This document shows positions 53,858 to 62,601 of a DNA stretch of 64,000 bases, piece after piece (position 1 is the stretch's first letter; each line of letters opens with the position of its first letter). The notes beneath the pieces were generated by a model. That model did no database searches. It was not told the DNA's origin and was given only the letters and a program-made list of their open reading frames with translations. The stretch covers positions 310,001-374,000 of the forward strand of contig JAWKUB010000004.1 of assembly GCA_041398745.1 (NCBI GenBank). The letters run 5' to 3'. Source of the DNA: JACKHO01 sp041398745. GTDB lineage: Bacteria > Planctomycetota > Planctomycetia > Planctomycetales > Planctomycetaceae. The position numbers were made by a program, and so were the translations under genes.

Positions 53858-55123
53858 TCAACTCAACCCATTCAACGTGCTCATCCCACTAGCGAATTGA
53901 TCAACTTCCAACTGCAAATGCTGCAAGAAGGAAACGAACACGTTGGCCATGGGTGGCGCTTTGTCTGGGGCGAAGGCGAGGTGGTGGCCGTGACTCAGGC
54001 GGCCGCCGGCGACGACGAGGGGGAGGTTGGTGTTGTTGTGGCTGGAGGCGTTGCCGAGGTTTGATCCGAACAAAATGGCGGTCTGGTCGAGGACCGAATG
54101 TTCCCCTTCCTTGATGGCCGCGAGACGCTGCAGGAACTCGCTGAAGAGTCGCATTTCTTCTTTTTCGATAATGGCCAGCTGCTCGATTTTCTCGGGGGCT
54201 TTCCCGTGGTGGCTGAGGTTGTGCCAGCCGTCGTCGACTCCTTTGAGATTCACCACTTCGTTGCCGCCGGGGCCCTTCAGTGTAATGAGCCGGGTCGAGT
54301 CGGTCTGCAGAGCGAGGACCATGACATCCAACAGCAGTTTCATCCGGCCACTGAAATTGGCCCGGTCTTCAATGTCGGTCGGCGGCTTCTCGTCGACCTT
54401 TGGTTTGGGACGCTGGGCCCATTCTTCCGCATTCGCGAGTCGCTGCTCCAGTTCGCGGACGCTGGTGAAATACTGATCGAGCGTTTGCTGATCTTCCCGG
54501 CCTGTGTTCTGTTGTAACGTCCGCGTCTGCTGCTGCACGAGGTCCAGAATGCTTTGACCATCCTTAATGCGGCGCATGTTCGCGGCCTTCTCAGATTCCG
54601 TCCCTTCCATGAAAAGTTGCTGAAAGACTTTTGATGGTCGACTCTCCGCCGGAATGAGCACTCCCGAGCGCGTGTACGACATGCCGCCATTGCCACCAGA
54701 GAGTGAGAGAAACGGGAACCGCGTTTTGTGTCCAATGCGTTCGGCTGCGAACTGGTCAACGGAAATGGTGTTGCGGAAACTGGGCTGTCCGGGATGCGCC
54801 GCCCCTGTGAGGAAACTCTTCTCCGCGGAGTGTCCTCCATCGACCATAGGATGCATCAAACCGGAAATGACACTGAACTTATCCCGCACGGGCTGCAGCG
54901 GTTCCAGGTAAGGGGTGACTTCGTAATCCTTCCCGGCCGTTTCCGGGAAGAGCAGGGGAGTATGAATCCCCAGTGGAGCACAAATGGCGACCATCCTCCG
55001 TGCCTCACCTTCCTCTTCCGCAGCCCGGGCCGAGCGGGGAAGCATACTGTTGAGCAGCGGCAGGCCCAGAGCGACGCCCCCCATGCGGAGGAAAGTGCGG
55101 CGGGCGAGTGGGGAGTGAGTCAT
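53858..55123 (-). CDS. DUF1552 family protein, Tat-exported
   Basis: The ATG at 55123 opens a twin-arginine signal (LARRTFLRMGGVALGLPLLN, with SARAAEEE as cleavage region). The mature ~390 residues match DUF1552: RMVAICAPLGIHTPLLFPE, KFSVISGLMHPMVDGGHSAE, FLTGAAHPGQPSFRNTISVD, SLSGGNGGMSYTRSGVLIPA, and WHNLSHHGKAPEKIEQLAII, where the conserved His pair occurs. Tat export suggests folding with a cofactor in the cytoplasm before export. Function is not known, but in planctomycetes such genes pair with the DUF1592-type cytochrome gene, and here that gene lies just upstream in the same direction (77 nt apart), so they form an operon. A palindromic repeat (55149) sits in between. Confidence 0.93.
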   Translation of the reverse strand: MTHSPLARRTFLRMGGVALGLPLLNSMLPRSARAAEEEGEARRMVAICAPLGIHTPLLFPETAGKDYEVTPYLEPLQPVRDKFSVISGLMHPMVDGGHSAEKSFLTGAAHPGQPSFRNTISVDQFAAERIGHKTRFPFLSLSGGNGGMSYTRSGVLIPAESRPSKVFQQLFMEGTESEKAANMRRIKDGQSILDLVQQQTRTLQQNTGREDQQTLDQYFTSVRELEQRLANAEEWAQRPKPKVDEKPPTDIEDRANFSGRMKLLLDVMVLALQTDSTRLITLKGPGGNEVVNLKGVDDGWHNLSHHGKAPEKIEQLAIIEKEEMRLFSEFLQRLAAIKEGEHSVLDQTAILFGSNLGNASSHNNTNLPLVVAGGRLSHGHHLAFAPDKAPPMANVFVSFLQHLQLEVDQFASGMSTLNGLS

Positions 55124-55148
55124 GGTTATTCTCGATGATCTATGTGCA

Positions 55149-55173
55149 TCACAGACAGGAATGTCTGTGCCAC
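55149..55173 (-). repeat. Palindromic dispersed repeat, copy 2 (family with 28942-28966)
   Basis: Identical in 25 of 25 bases to 28942-28966, reverse-complemented. It is 26 nt upstream of the DUF1552 ATG, within the 76-nt spacer after the DUF1592 gene. Confidence 0.75.
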
Positions 55174-55199
55174 TGGTCATGTATGGTACAGTGACAATA

Positions 55200-57587
55200 T
55201 TACGGGTGATGGAACAGTTCGCTTTCGACGACGGCGTGGATCATGGACCTCAGACCGTTGTCGTGTTGTTGGGCATAGTTGACGACGGAATCGACGGAGG
55301 TTTGATCACCCCGGCCCACGCGTCGACCGCAGCCGTAGACGAGGAGTTTCGTCGCGATGGCCCGACTGACGGTATCCGAGTCTTCCAGTAAATGCTGTCG
55401 GAATTCTTCGAATCCCGAAAACTTCCTTCCGTCAATGAAATCACCATCCGATTCGACGGCCAGACCCACATAGTAATTCGTCTTATCGACCTTACGCCCC
55501 TTACCCTGCGACGCTCGATACGCCTCTCGATGACCTCCGATGACGTCGAACTCTTCGAGCGCGAATCCGGGGGGATCGATCCGGGCATGGCACCGATTGC
55601 ACGACTCATTCTCCCGGTGCAACTGCAACTGCTGTCGAATGGTCGTCGCGCCGCGAATGTCGGGCTCCACTGCTGGAACTCCCGGCGGTGGTGGCGGAGC
55701 GGGCTGATTGAGTAAGTGGTCGAGCACCCACGATCCGCGAATGACCGGCGACGAATTCGTGCCGTTCGCAGTCACCTTCAAAATACTTCCCTGCGTGAGG
55801 ACGCCGCCACGAATGGAATCCTCCGGCAACTGCACCACGCGAAACTGTTCATGCCCGCGCACGCCTTCAATGCCATAATGCTCGGCCAGTCGCTGGTTCA
55901 GGACGGCGAAATCGGAGTCGATGAAATTGTGGACGCTCAAATCGTTTTCCAGGACGTGTCGAAAGAACCCCTTCGTTTCAGCCAGCATGGAACGCATCAG
56001 CAGTTCGTCAAATTCGGGGTACAGTTTTGCATCGGGGGTGGTGAACTCAATATCCCGCAGGTCGAGCCACTGGCCGGTGAAGTTGTCGACGAAGCGTTCA
56101 AACTTCGGATCTTTGATCATGCGTTCGACCTGAGCATATCGCACTTTCGGGTCAGCGAGTTTCCTTTCGGCTGCCAGTTGCATGAGTTCGTCGTCCGGCA
56201 GGGATGACCAGAGGAAGTACGACATGCGGGAGGCAATGGCGTAGTCATCCAGTTCGCTTTCCTGATTCAGCAGCAGGAAATGTGGCGAGCAGAGCACGGC
56301 AGAAACTCCGGCCCGCACCGCCTGCTCAAACGTGTTCCCTTGATCCAGTCTCGCGAGTGCAAGTTGGACAAACTGATCGGACAACTCGGGCGACACAGGG
56401 CGACGAAACGCGCGGGGAACAAACTCAGTGATGATGCGTTCAATGTCCTCGCGCGGTGCCATTGACTCGACGTGATGTGGTTTCACACCGCGTCGATGCC
56501 GCATGTAAATGGGATCACCCTCTGCCATGCTCAGCGTTGCTGATTTGCCGAACAGTTTTACTTGTGAAGGGGCAGGGAATTCCTGATCGAGCGGGCCATA
56601 CGTTTCTGCCCAGGCAATGGCGACGCCGGGACGCTGTTCATGCTTATCCCGCCAGGTGACATGCTCCGGATAAATCCACGGAAGAACGTGCAGGGCGTCT
56701 CCTTCGTTCAGCTTTGCGGTGAACTCAATAACACGAGGATCGTCCGGCGTGCCGGTGACGTCAAACATTCCCTGGAAGATCCGCTTGCCATCCCCGAAGA
56801 GTGGACCGGTGAACACGGCCACCGTCAAAGTGCGTTGCTCACCGGGATTATGTGGCCAGACGGCGACCTGGCAACGGTAAGTCCCTCGTTCGATGGGATG
56901 CGAGGCATCAACCCGGGCGGGCGGCCAGCCAGGAGTGAAATCAACGAACGCGCCATGCTCTTCAATGACACCTCCCTTGTTCCCCTTGACGGAGTCAATG
57001 TTGTCCTTCGATTCCATCAACACGGCCCGCCGCGCTTCGGGTGGCAGAGGCTGAATGCGTCTGATGGTTGCATCAAACGCAACGTCTGCCGCTTCGAGGT
57101 AACGCTCCATGAGAATCGACGAAATCCCCAGCCCGTCAGCGACGTTATCAAACCCCTGAACTTCGCCGTCTTCCGGCAGCAGTTCGGCCAGCGCGACATC
57201 TATGCCCAGCAAATCATGCACCGTATGTTCATACTCGACACGGTTCATTCGGCGAATCGCCGGAGCAGGCTGCGAAAAGCGTGCGATGCTTTGGTTCAAT
57301 TCGTGGAGAACTTGTCGGCGGGCCGTCGCGGAAGGCTGTGGTGCATCCGCGGGAGGCATATCACCCGACTCAATCATGTCGGCGACAAGTGACCAGGTGG
57401 TGACCGTGTCACCACTCAGCGCGGGGAGACGATCGAGTCGCAGTTCACCCGCGGGATCGTCTGGCCCATGACAGTCGACACAGTGAGCCGTGAAGAAATC
57501 TTGCGGCAGTGCTGACCAGGCTGGTGATGTGACCAGCAGCATCAGGCCGTAAGCGAATAGGCGAATTCTGGTAAAAACAGTGGCCAT
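55200..57587 (-). CDS. Planctomycete cytochrome with DUF1587/DUF1592/DUF1588/DUF1585 domains
   Basis: After a signal peptide (IRLFAYGLMLLVTSPAWSA) there is a cytochrome region with one CxxCH (CVDCHGPDDPAGELRLDRLP). DUF1587 follows (IRRMNRVEYEHTVHDLLGID), then an inserted carbohydrate-binding-like part, DUF1592 (VPRAFRRPVSPELSDQFVQL, SRMSYFLWSSLPDDELMQLA), DUF1588 (HYGIEGVRGHEQFRVVQLPE, RGGVLTQGSILKVTANGTNS) and the C-terminal DUF1585 (AIATKLLVYGCGRRVGRGDQ). Both CxxCH and a second C-x-R-C-H (CNRCHARIDPPGFALE) are seen. It is probably periplasmic and part of a redox or sugar-oxidation system shared with the DUF1552 partner. Length (795) is normal. Confidence 0.93.
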   Translation of the reverse strand: MATVFTRIRLFAYGLMLLVTSPAWSALPQDFFTAHCVDCHGPDDPAGELRLDRLPALSGDTVTTWSLVADMIESGDMPPADAPQPSATARRQVLHELNQSIARFSQPAPAIRRMNRVEYEHTVHDLLGIDVALAELLPEDGEVQGFDNVADGLGISSILMERYLEAADVAFDATIRRIQPLPPEARRAVLMESKDNIDSVKGNKGGVIEEHGAFVDFTPGWPPARVDASHPIERGTYRCQVAVWPHNPGEQRTLTVAVFTGPLFGDGKRIFQGMFDVTGTPDDPRVIEFTAKLNEGDALHVLPWIYPEHVTWRDKHEQRPGVAIAWAETYGPLDQEFPAPSQVKLFGKSATLSMAEGDPIYMRHRRGVKPHHVESMAPREDIERIITEFVPRAFRRPVSPELSDQFVQLALARLDQGNTFEQAVRAGVSAVLCSPHFLLLNQESELDDYAIASRMSYFLWSSLPDDELMQLAAERKLADPKVRYAQVERMIKDPKFERFVDNFTGQWLDLRDIEFTTPDAKLYPEFDELLMRSMLAETKGFFRHVLENDLSVHNFIDSDFAVLNQRLAEHYGIEGVRGHEQFRVVQLPEDSIRGGVLTQGSILKVTANGTNSSPVIRGSWVLDHLLNQPAPPPPPGVPAVEPDIRGATTIRQQLQLHRENESCNRCHARIDPPGFALEEFDVIGGHREAYRASQGKGRKVDKTNYYVGLAVESDGDFIDGRKFSGFEEFRQHLLEDSDTVSRAIATKLLVYGCGRRVGRGDQTSVDSVVNYAQQHDNGLRSMIHAVVESELFHHP

Positions 57588-57727
57588 GTTTGGAATGTCT
57601 CGGCGTCGTGCAATTCAGTGAAGGCAGTGCGGCACTCTACCATTCCAGTGCCAGGGAGTGCACTTCCAAATTCGCTGAGGCAAATCCTTGGGTGCGTCCG
57701 ACGAATCGTGGTCGCTTTCCAACGCCC

Positions 57728-57785
57728 CCCTCTCCCCCACGGTGGACGATACTACTTTTCTAGGCTTTCATTGTGGGGGAGAGGG
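57728..57785. repeat. Host palindromic repeat interrupted by the IS element
   Basis: A 13-bp inverted repeat (57728-57740 with 57773-57785; ccctctcccccac/gtgggggagaggg) spans a 32-base loop. The IS target duplication lies in its right arm; the native sequence continues after 59060. It resembles dispersed GC-rich repeats. Confidence 0.55.
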
Positions 57786-57787
57786 TC
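57776..57787. repeat. 12-bp target-site duplication, left
   Basis: ggggagagggtc, identical to 59060-59071 and directly abutting the left inverted repeat of the IS. Confidence 0.9.
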
Positions 57788-59059
57788 AATACTGTTCGGC
57801 ACGTTTTTTGCGCCAGGTTGTTGATGGGATATACTTTCTGCTTCTGAGGTTTCAAACTCATGGAGGCAGGCGATGGGACGGAAGAGTCGGAAGGGGGCCG
57901 AGAATACCACGAAATTGCAGGGGCTGAAGTATTTCCGACTGATTGACGACCTGTTGGCAGGGCTGCGTGGACAGGGAACGGAGCGTGACAAGGCGGGCAA
58001 CCGACAGTTGTTCTGCGATCAGTATATCGCACTATTGCTGCTATATTTCTTTAATCCGACGGTCACCAGTTTGCGTGGGCTGCAGAAGTTCACCACGCTC
58101 GAAAAAGTCCAGAAGCTGTGTGGCGTCAAACCGACGTCGCTGGGATCGCTCAGTGAGGCGGCACGCGTGTTTGATCCGGCCGTGCTTGAACCAATTATTG
58201 CACAACTGGCAGCTCAGGCCCGGACATCACCCTCAGCCATGCCTCCCGCCCAACAGGCCGCACTGGCGGGACTGACGGCAGTCGATGGCAGCCTGCTCAA
58301 GGCGTTGCCCCGCATGGCCTCAGCGCTCTGGCAGGATGCCGAGCACCGAGCTGTCAAAATGCATGTGGCGTTTGGCGTGTTCGAGCAGGCACCGCTCGAA
58401 GTGGCGGTGACGCATGGCAACGGTGCAGAACGCGAACAATTGCGGAACATGGTCCAGCCGGGTGGGTTCTATGTGGCCGATCGGGGCTATGCAAACAACG
58501 CCATGTTTCGCGAGTTTGATGCACAGAACGTGCGGTTTCTCATCCGGGTGCAGGAGAACACCACCTTCGAAGTCCAGGCAGAACAGCCGCTCTCAGACGC
58601 AGATTCTCAGGCTGGTGTCGTTCGCGATGTGCTGGTGCGGCGACTGGGCACCGAAAAGCACAACCGGCTCTTGGAAGAACCGTTGCGGATTGTCGAAATC
58701 CGCGGCACCGAACCCGATCAGGTTTGATTCTGGCGACCAACGCCCGCGATTTGCCCGCGGAACTCATTGCGGTTGCGTACCGTTATCGCTGGCAAATCGA
58801 ACTGTTTTTCCGCTGGCTGAAATGCGTACTGGGCTGCCGACACCTGCTGAGTCACTGCGAATCGGGCGTGACGCTGCAGGTGTATGCCGCCGTCATCGCG
58901 TCTCTGCTGATTAGCCTGTGGACCGGCAGCAAGCCGACCAAACGGACCTGGGAAATGCTCTGCCACTACTTCAGTGGCTGGGCCACCCTGGAAGAACTCC
59001 ACCAACACCAATCTCCTCACCCCGCGACCCACCCCGCAAATCCTGAGCCGAACAGTATT
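57788..59059 (+). mobile_element. IS4-family insertion sequence (1272 bp)
   Basis: Ends are aatactgttcggc at 57788-57800 and its inverse at 59047-59059 (13 bp perfect, with further partial pairing including TTTGCG inside). It is flanked by a perfect 12-bp target duplication, usual for IS4 and IS231 subgroups. It holds one transposase with the IS4 YREK signature, broken by a frameshift, so it is probably inactive. Confidence 0.92.
57873..59059 (+). pseudogene. IS4-family transposase, frameshifted
   Basis: Frame 1 (57873-58727) has the DDE residues VDGSLL (first Asp) and VADRGY (second Asp). It then meets a TGA at 58725-58727 (after PDQV), and the next frame (-1, from about 58724) continues LILATNARDLPAELIAVAYR and YRYRWQIELFFRWLK, the Y-x2-R-x3-E-x6-K signature with the third acidic residue. 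Continuity across the break implies one lost base near gatcaggtttga. There is no standard slippery heptamer, so programmed frameshifting is unlikely. The second frame runs past the IS end to 59260 without a stop, so the C-terminus is also altered. Confidence 0.88.
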
Positions 59060-59071
59060 GGGGAGAGGGTC
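59060..59071. repeat. 12-bp target-site duplication, right
   Basis: ggggagagggtc, identical to 57776-57787. Confidence 0.9.
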
Positions 59072-59145
59072 GGGGTGAGGGGGATAAACTCGACGGAATC
59101 TACGCACTGGCAACGCTTGCCCCCCTCATCTGGCCTATCGGCCAT

Positions 59146-59174
59146 CTTCTCCCCCCAAGGATTGGGGGGAGAAG
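59146..59174. terminator. Strong hairpin upstream of blaI
   Basis: A perfect 12-bp stem (59146-59157 with 59163-59174; cttctcccccca/tggggggagaag) has a five-base loop. No T-run follows on the plus strand. It could be a repeat or attenuator before the BlaI gene. Confidence 0.45.
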
Positions 59175-59287
59175 AAATGTCACCATTCGTCGGACCCACC
59201 CCAAGCCCTCTTGACGGACTGACCGACGGGCGGCACAATCCACCTAACCTAATAGTTTAGTTGTGCGGTGTGTGATTGGAGAGAGCC

Positions 59288-59671
59288 GTGACCACGAGCC
59301 CCAGCGAACGGGAACTCGACATCCTTAAGGTTCTGTGGGAACTTGGGGAGTCGCGAGTGCGTGAGGTGCATGAGGCCATGTGTCCCAACGGCGAATGTGC
59401 GTTTACCACGGTTCAGACCCTTTTGCGGATTATGGCCGAAAAGGGCCTGGTCTCGCAGCGGATTGAGGCGAGGACTTCGTATTACGCTGCGAACTATTCT
59501 TCGGAAGATGCCAGTTCACGTTTTCTGCACAAGGTGTTCGACGGCGCAATGGACAAGCTCGTCCTCAGTATGCTGTCGGCTGAGGACTTGTCGGCTCAGG
59601 AGCTCCGCGACCTGGAACAAATGATCGTCCAGGCCCGGAAGGCAAAACAAAAGAAGTCGGGAGAAAAGTAG
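59288..59671 (+). CDS. blaI: BlaI/MecI-family transcriptional repressor
   Basis: A GTG at 59288, preceded by GGAGAG, is preferred to the TTG at 59276. The winged helix shows the family pattern: SERELDILKVLWELGESRVR, EVHEAMCPNGECAFTTVQTLL, RIMAEKGLVSQRIEARTSYYA. The C-terminal dimer helix is SSRFLHKVFDGAMDKLVLSM. BlaI represses its own operon until a partner protease cuts it. The M56 gene begins 1 nt after the stop, so they are coupled. Planctomycetes have many such pairs without beta-lactamase; none is visible here. Confidence 0.93.
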   Translation: MTTSPSERELDILKVLWELGESRVREVHEAMCPNGECAFTTVQTLLRIMAEKGLVSQRIEARTSYYAANYSSEDASSRFLHKVFDGAMDKLVLSMLSAEDLSAQELRDLEQMIVQARKAKQKKSGEK

Positions 59672-59672
59672 C

Positions 59673-62135
59673 ATGCAGTTCATCGACTCACTTTTCCTGA
59701 CGCTGGTTTCTCTGGTTGTCATTTCATCGCTCATCCTCGGCATCGGGGCCTTACTCCTGCGATGGTTGCCACAGCCCAGCGAACGCGTGCGGTGCGTTCA
59801 GCTGACTTTCTTTGCTCTTGTCGCAGTCCTGCTGCTGCGGCTGGTTGGTGCGTTCGATGTCATTACGCTGGAAATCATTCCGGCCGAGTGGACGACAGTG
59901 TCGCGGCAAACGGAGCAGTTGCCTCCGCATGGCACATCACCTCGCCATTCCGCGCAAGCATCTGCCCCTCTGGATGTCGTATTTGAAGAGACGGTGGCCT
60001 CAGAGATTGACAATGCCGAGGGATCGGCCAATTGGGGGGCGAATTCGAGTGACGTCAGTGTCGACGCGTCCCCCTCACATGGGAGCGTCGTCGACGCATG
60101 GCTGCTGCTGCGTGCTGGTTGTCTCATGTTATTTGCAGGCGGCCTGCTGTGGTCGCTGCTCGCTTTCTGGGCTGGCTGTCGCCAGTTGCGCGCGTTGCTG
60201 CAGTCGGCCACTCCTGTGGACAGCGCGTTCCTCGCTCACTGGAAGTATCTCAATCTGGCGTCGATCCGTGGGGTGCGCATTCTCGCTTCGCCGCACATTA
60301 AATCGCCGCTGACGTTTGGGGTGTTCTCCTCGGTCATTGTCATGCCAGAGGGGCTGTTGCAGTCTTCGCAAAATGAGACCTCAGACTGCTGTTTGAACCA
60401 CGAACTGGCCCACATTTTGAATGGAGACATCATCACCCACTGGGCCGTGCGACTGTTCCAGCCGCTGCTGTGGTGGCAACCACTGTACTGGCATTTCAGT
60501 CGTGAATTGACGGTAGCGCAGGATCAACTCGCCGATCAGTTTGTCCTGAATGAAACTGCTGACTCTTCAACCTACGCGGAGTTGCTGCTGCAGTTCAGTC
60601 AGCGGCAGACTTCACTGGCCCTCACTTTCGGAGGTCGACCTTCCATGATTCGTCGTCGCATTGAAATGTTGCTGCAGGCCAATCAGGTCATCAGCCCCCG
60701 GGCACGCTGGCGGCCAGTCGTCACGATGGCAATGTGCCTCGTCGTGGCATCCCTGATTGTCGGGATTGTCCGCATCAGCACATTCCAGGACTCGCGGCGT
60801 CTGCAGGCGCAGATCAACATTGCCGAAGCAGTTGATTCTCCCAACCCGCCAGAAAATACGGGGACAGCACCGACTGAAGACGCCGACAAAGTTGCAAGCA
60901 CGCCAGACGAACATCTCACGAAGCTCATTGCCGACCTCAACCTCTCCGTTGACGACGACACTGGCACCGCCGTGGGTGCAATTAAAGAACTTGTTGACAT
61001 GGGGCCAGAGGCGGTCCCGGCACTTATCGACGCATTACCCACAGCAGAGATGAATGCATTCCGCCGCATACCGTTCGTGTTGCGGGCGATTGGCGACGAA
61101 CGAGCCGTGCCTGCGCTTATTGAGTCGATCCCCCGCTGCCTGGAATTTCAGAACAGCTCCGACATGGGACTGCGTGAGGAAGGCAAGCTCAGCACGTTCC
61201 TGCGGATGAACGACCTGGATGAGAAGAACGACTTTCCTGGCGTGGAATACAATTTGGGGCGGCCACTCCGTGAGGTGATGGGAGCCCTCAAGAAAATGAC
61301 CGGCCAGTCGTTTGGCGCCACTCGTATTAACTTTGTCCACGCACGAGGATCGGAACGGCAAAAGTACCTGGCGCAAAAACAATTTCACCTCGCAGCTGTC
61401 GAATGGCAAACGTGGTGGAACGACCGGAAGGTCATCAAACTCGGCGCCTATCGCCCGGTCACGCTGCCCCCCTTGCCAGACAGTCCGCCGAGGGTGGTGT
61501 TCGACAAGTCAGCACGGTTTCAGGAATCCGAAGGGGCAAAAGGAATTTCTCTGGGCACCGTCCAGTCCGAACCGCACTACTGTTGCTACGACATCGACAC
61601 CGGTGCGACGTTTGAATGGCCCGACGCGCCTCCGAACGGTCCCATTACCGCAGCGCTTGCCAAGGTGCTGCTCAGGAAAAACCAGCAGCAGCTTATGGAG
61701 TGGGGCGTCGACTTAGTCTGCTTTGACATTACAACTGACAACGGGGAGCCACGGCATGAACTCTTCTCCATTGGCCTGAATTTCCGCCACTTGGCCAATG
61801 AGAATGAAGCGGACCTGGTGCTTGGTGAATTCGCCTTGCGTGGTAATTTCGGTTTCCCACCCAGAATCGAAGCGATCCAGTTCCTACCCACGCTCAACGA
61901 CGACCATCCCGCCCCCACTCACGTCTTCTTCCATACCATGGATGACACCATTGGGGTCATGACGGTGAATACCCGCATGCAGAAAGGCGAGGCCCCTGGC
62001 GCGTTCTACACCGGAATGAAGTTCGACAAGCGGATTTATATGCCAGCTGAGCAAGACACACTCACGCCGATTCGACCAGCCCCGCCTCGTCCACCCCTTC
62101 CGCCGAACGCCAAAGGTTCAACGAAGAACTTGTAA
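59673..62135 (+). CDS. BlaR1/MecR1-like M56 metalloprotease sensor with C-terminal HEAT-like and unknown domains
   Basis: Membrane helices near residues 5-28, 40-62, 145-168 and 349-368 frame an M56 protease with the zinc motif H243-E-L-A-H247 (NHELAHILNGDIITHW), AQDQLADQFVLNET downstream for the third ligand. The region after ~410 differs from BlaR1: no penicillin-binding sensor; instead HEAT-like helices (DTGTAVGAIKELVDMGPEAV, DERAVPALIESIPRCLEF) and a ~300-residue domain with no recognised family (PHYCCYDIDTGATFEWPD, LMEWGVDLVCFDITTD). The sensor therefore probably reads something other than beta-lactams. It would cleave the coupled BlaI-type repressor on signal. The stop is at 62135. It is complete. 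Confidence 0.88.
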   Translation: MQFIDSLFLTLVSLVVISSLILGIGALLLRWLPQPSERVRCVQLTFFALVAVLLLRLVGAFDVITLEIIPAEWTTVSRQTEQLPPHGTSPRHSAQASAPLDVVFEETVASEIDNAEGSANWGANSSDVSVDASPSHGSVVDAWLLLRAGCLMLFAGGLLWSLLAFWAGCRQLRALLQSATPVDSAFLAHWKYLNLASIRGVRILASPHIKSPLTFGVFSSVIVMPEGLLQSSQNETSDCCLNHELAHILNGDIITHWAVRLFQPLLWWQPLYWHFSRELTVAQDQLADQFVLNETADSSTYAELLLQFSQRQTSLALTFGGRPSMIRRRIEMLLQANQVISPRARWRPVVTMAMCLVVASLIVGIVRISTFQDSRRLQAQINIAEAVDSPNPPENTGTAPTEDADKVASTPDEHLTKLIADLNLSVDDDTGTAVGAIKELVDMGPEAVPALIDALPTAEMNAFRRIPFVLRAIGDERAVPALIESIPRCLEFQNSSDMGLREEGKLSTFLRMNDLDEKNDFPGVEYNLGRPLREVMGALKKMTGQSFGATRINFVHARGSERQKYLAQKQFHLAAVEWQTWWNDRKVIKLGAYRPVTLPPLPDSPPRVVFDKSARFQESEGAKGISLGTVQSEPHYCCYDIDTGATFEWPDAPPNGPITAALAKVLLRKNQQQLMEWGVDLVCFDITTDNGEPRHELFSIGLNFRHLANENEADLVLGEFALRGNFGFPPRIEAIQFLPTLNDDHPAPTHVFFHTMDDTIGVMTVNTRMQKGEAPGAFYTGMKFDKRIYMPAEQDTLTPIRPAPPRPPLPPNAKGSTKNL

Positions 62136-62231
62136 CACCCAGCGATTGAGGCCATACTTTCGGGACGAGGGTTTGGGACGCACCTCTCAGCGGGCGCCGC
62201 ATACCGATCCGCAGTCTTCGTAGGTCGTGCT

Positions 62232-62579
62232 GTGCATGACGACGCTTGCGGGAAATACACTCCACAAGGTACCGGCAATACATGTCTGCAAACCTTTCCT
62301 CATGTTCCGTCAGGCGGAGAGCATGACCTACCAGAACTTTGCAAGTTGGGGATCGACTTGAATTCCTCCGAGAATGGTGTTTGGCTGCCGGCGTGCAACT
62401 ACATGGACCGTGTGGCTTCAATGCACAAGGGACGTACGCCTCGGTCATACAAGAATGAGGTGCTGAGACGATTCCAAGGCTTCAACGGAGGAAAGCAGGA
62501 TGCTTTGGGTATCCTGAACAGCATTCGAGATGATCTGCTCGACGGATCGTTACCATTGAACAACGCGGCAGATTGCTAG
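62232..62579 (+). pseudogene. AHH-type nuclease toxin C-terminal remnant
   Basis: The frame translates to a stretch matching the C-terminal part of AHH nuclease toxins: LPELCKLGIDLNSSENGVWLP, then MHKGRTPRSYKNEVLRRFQG. The usual AHH His pair and the carrier protein (Rhs or Hint type) are absent; an H-x-x-G stretch (TFPHVPSGGEHDLP) stands where they should be. The frame has no credible start: it stays open back to the M56 stop at 62135. This is likely the displaced tail of a polymorphic toxin gene. The Imm11-like gene begins 22 nt on. Confidence 0.55.
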
Positions 62580-62601
62580 CCCAAGAAAGGCCAGTCGAAA
62601 A

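Noticed and set aside
58724..58727. Programmed -1 frameshift in the IS transposase
   Set aside because: The junction (gatcaggtttga) lacks a slippery heptamer and a downstream structure; a base loss is simpler.
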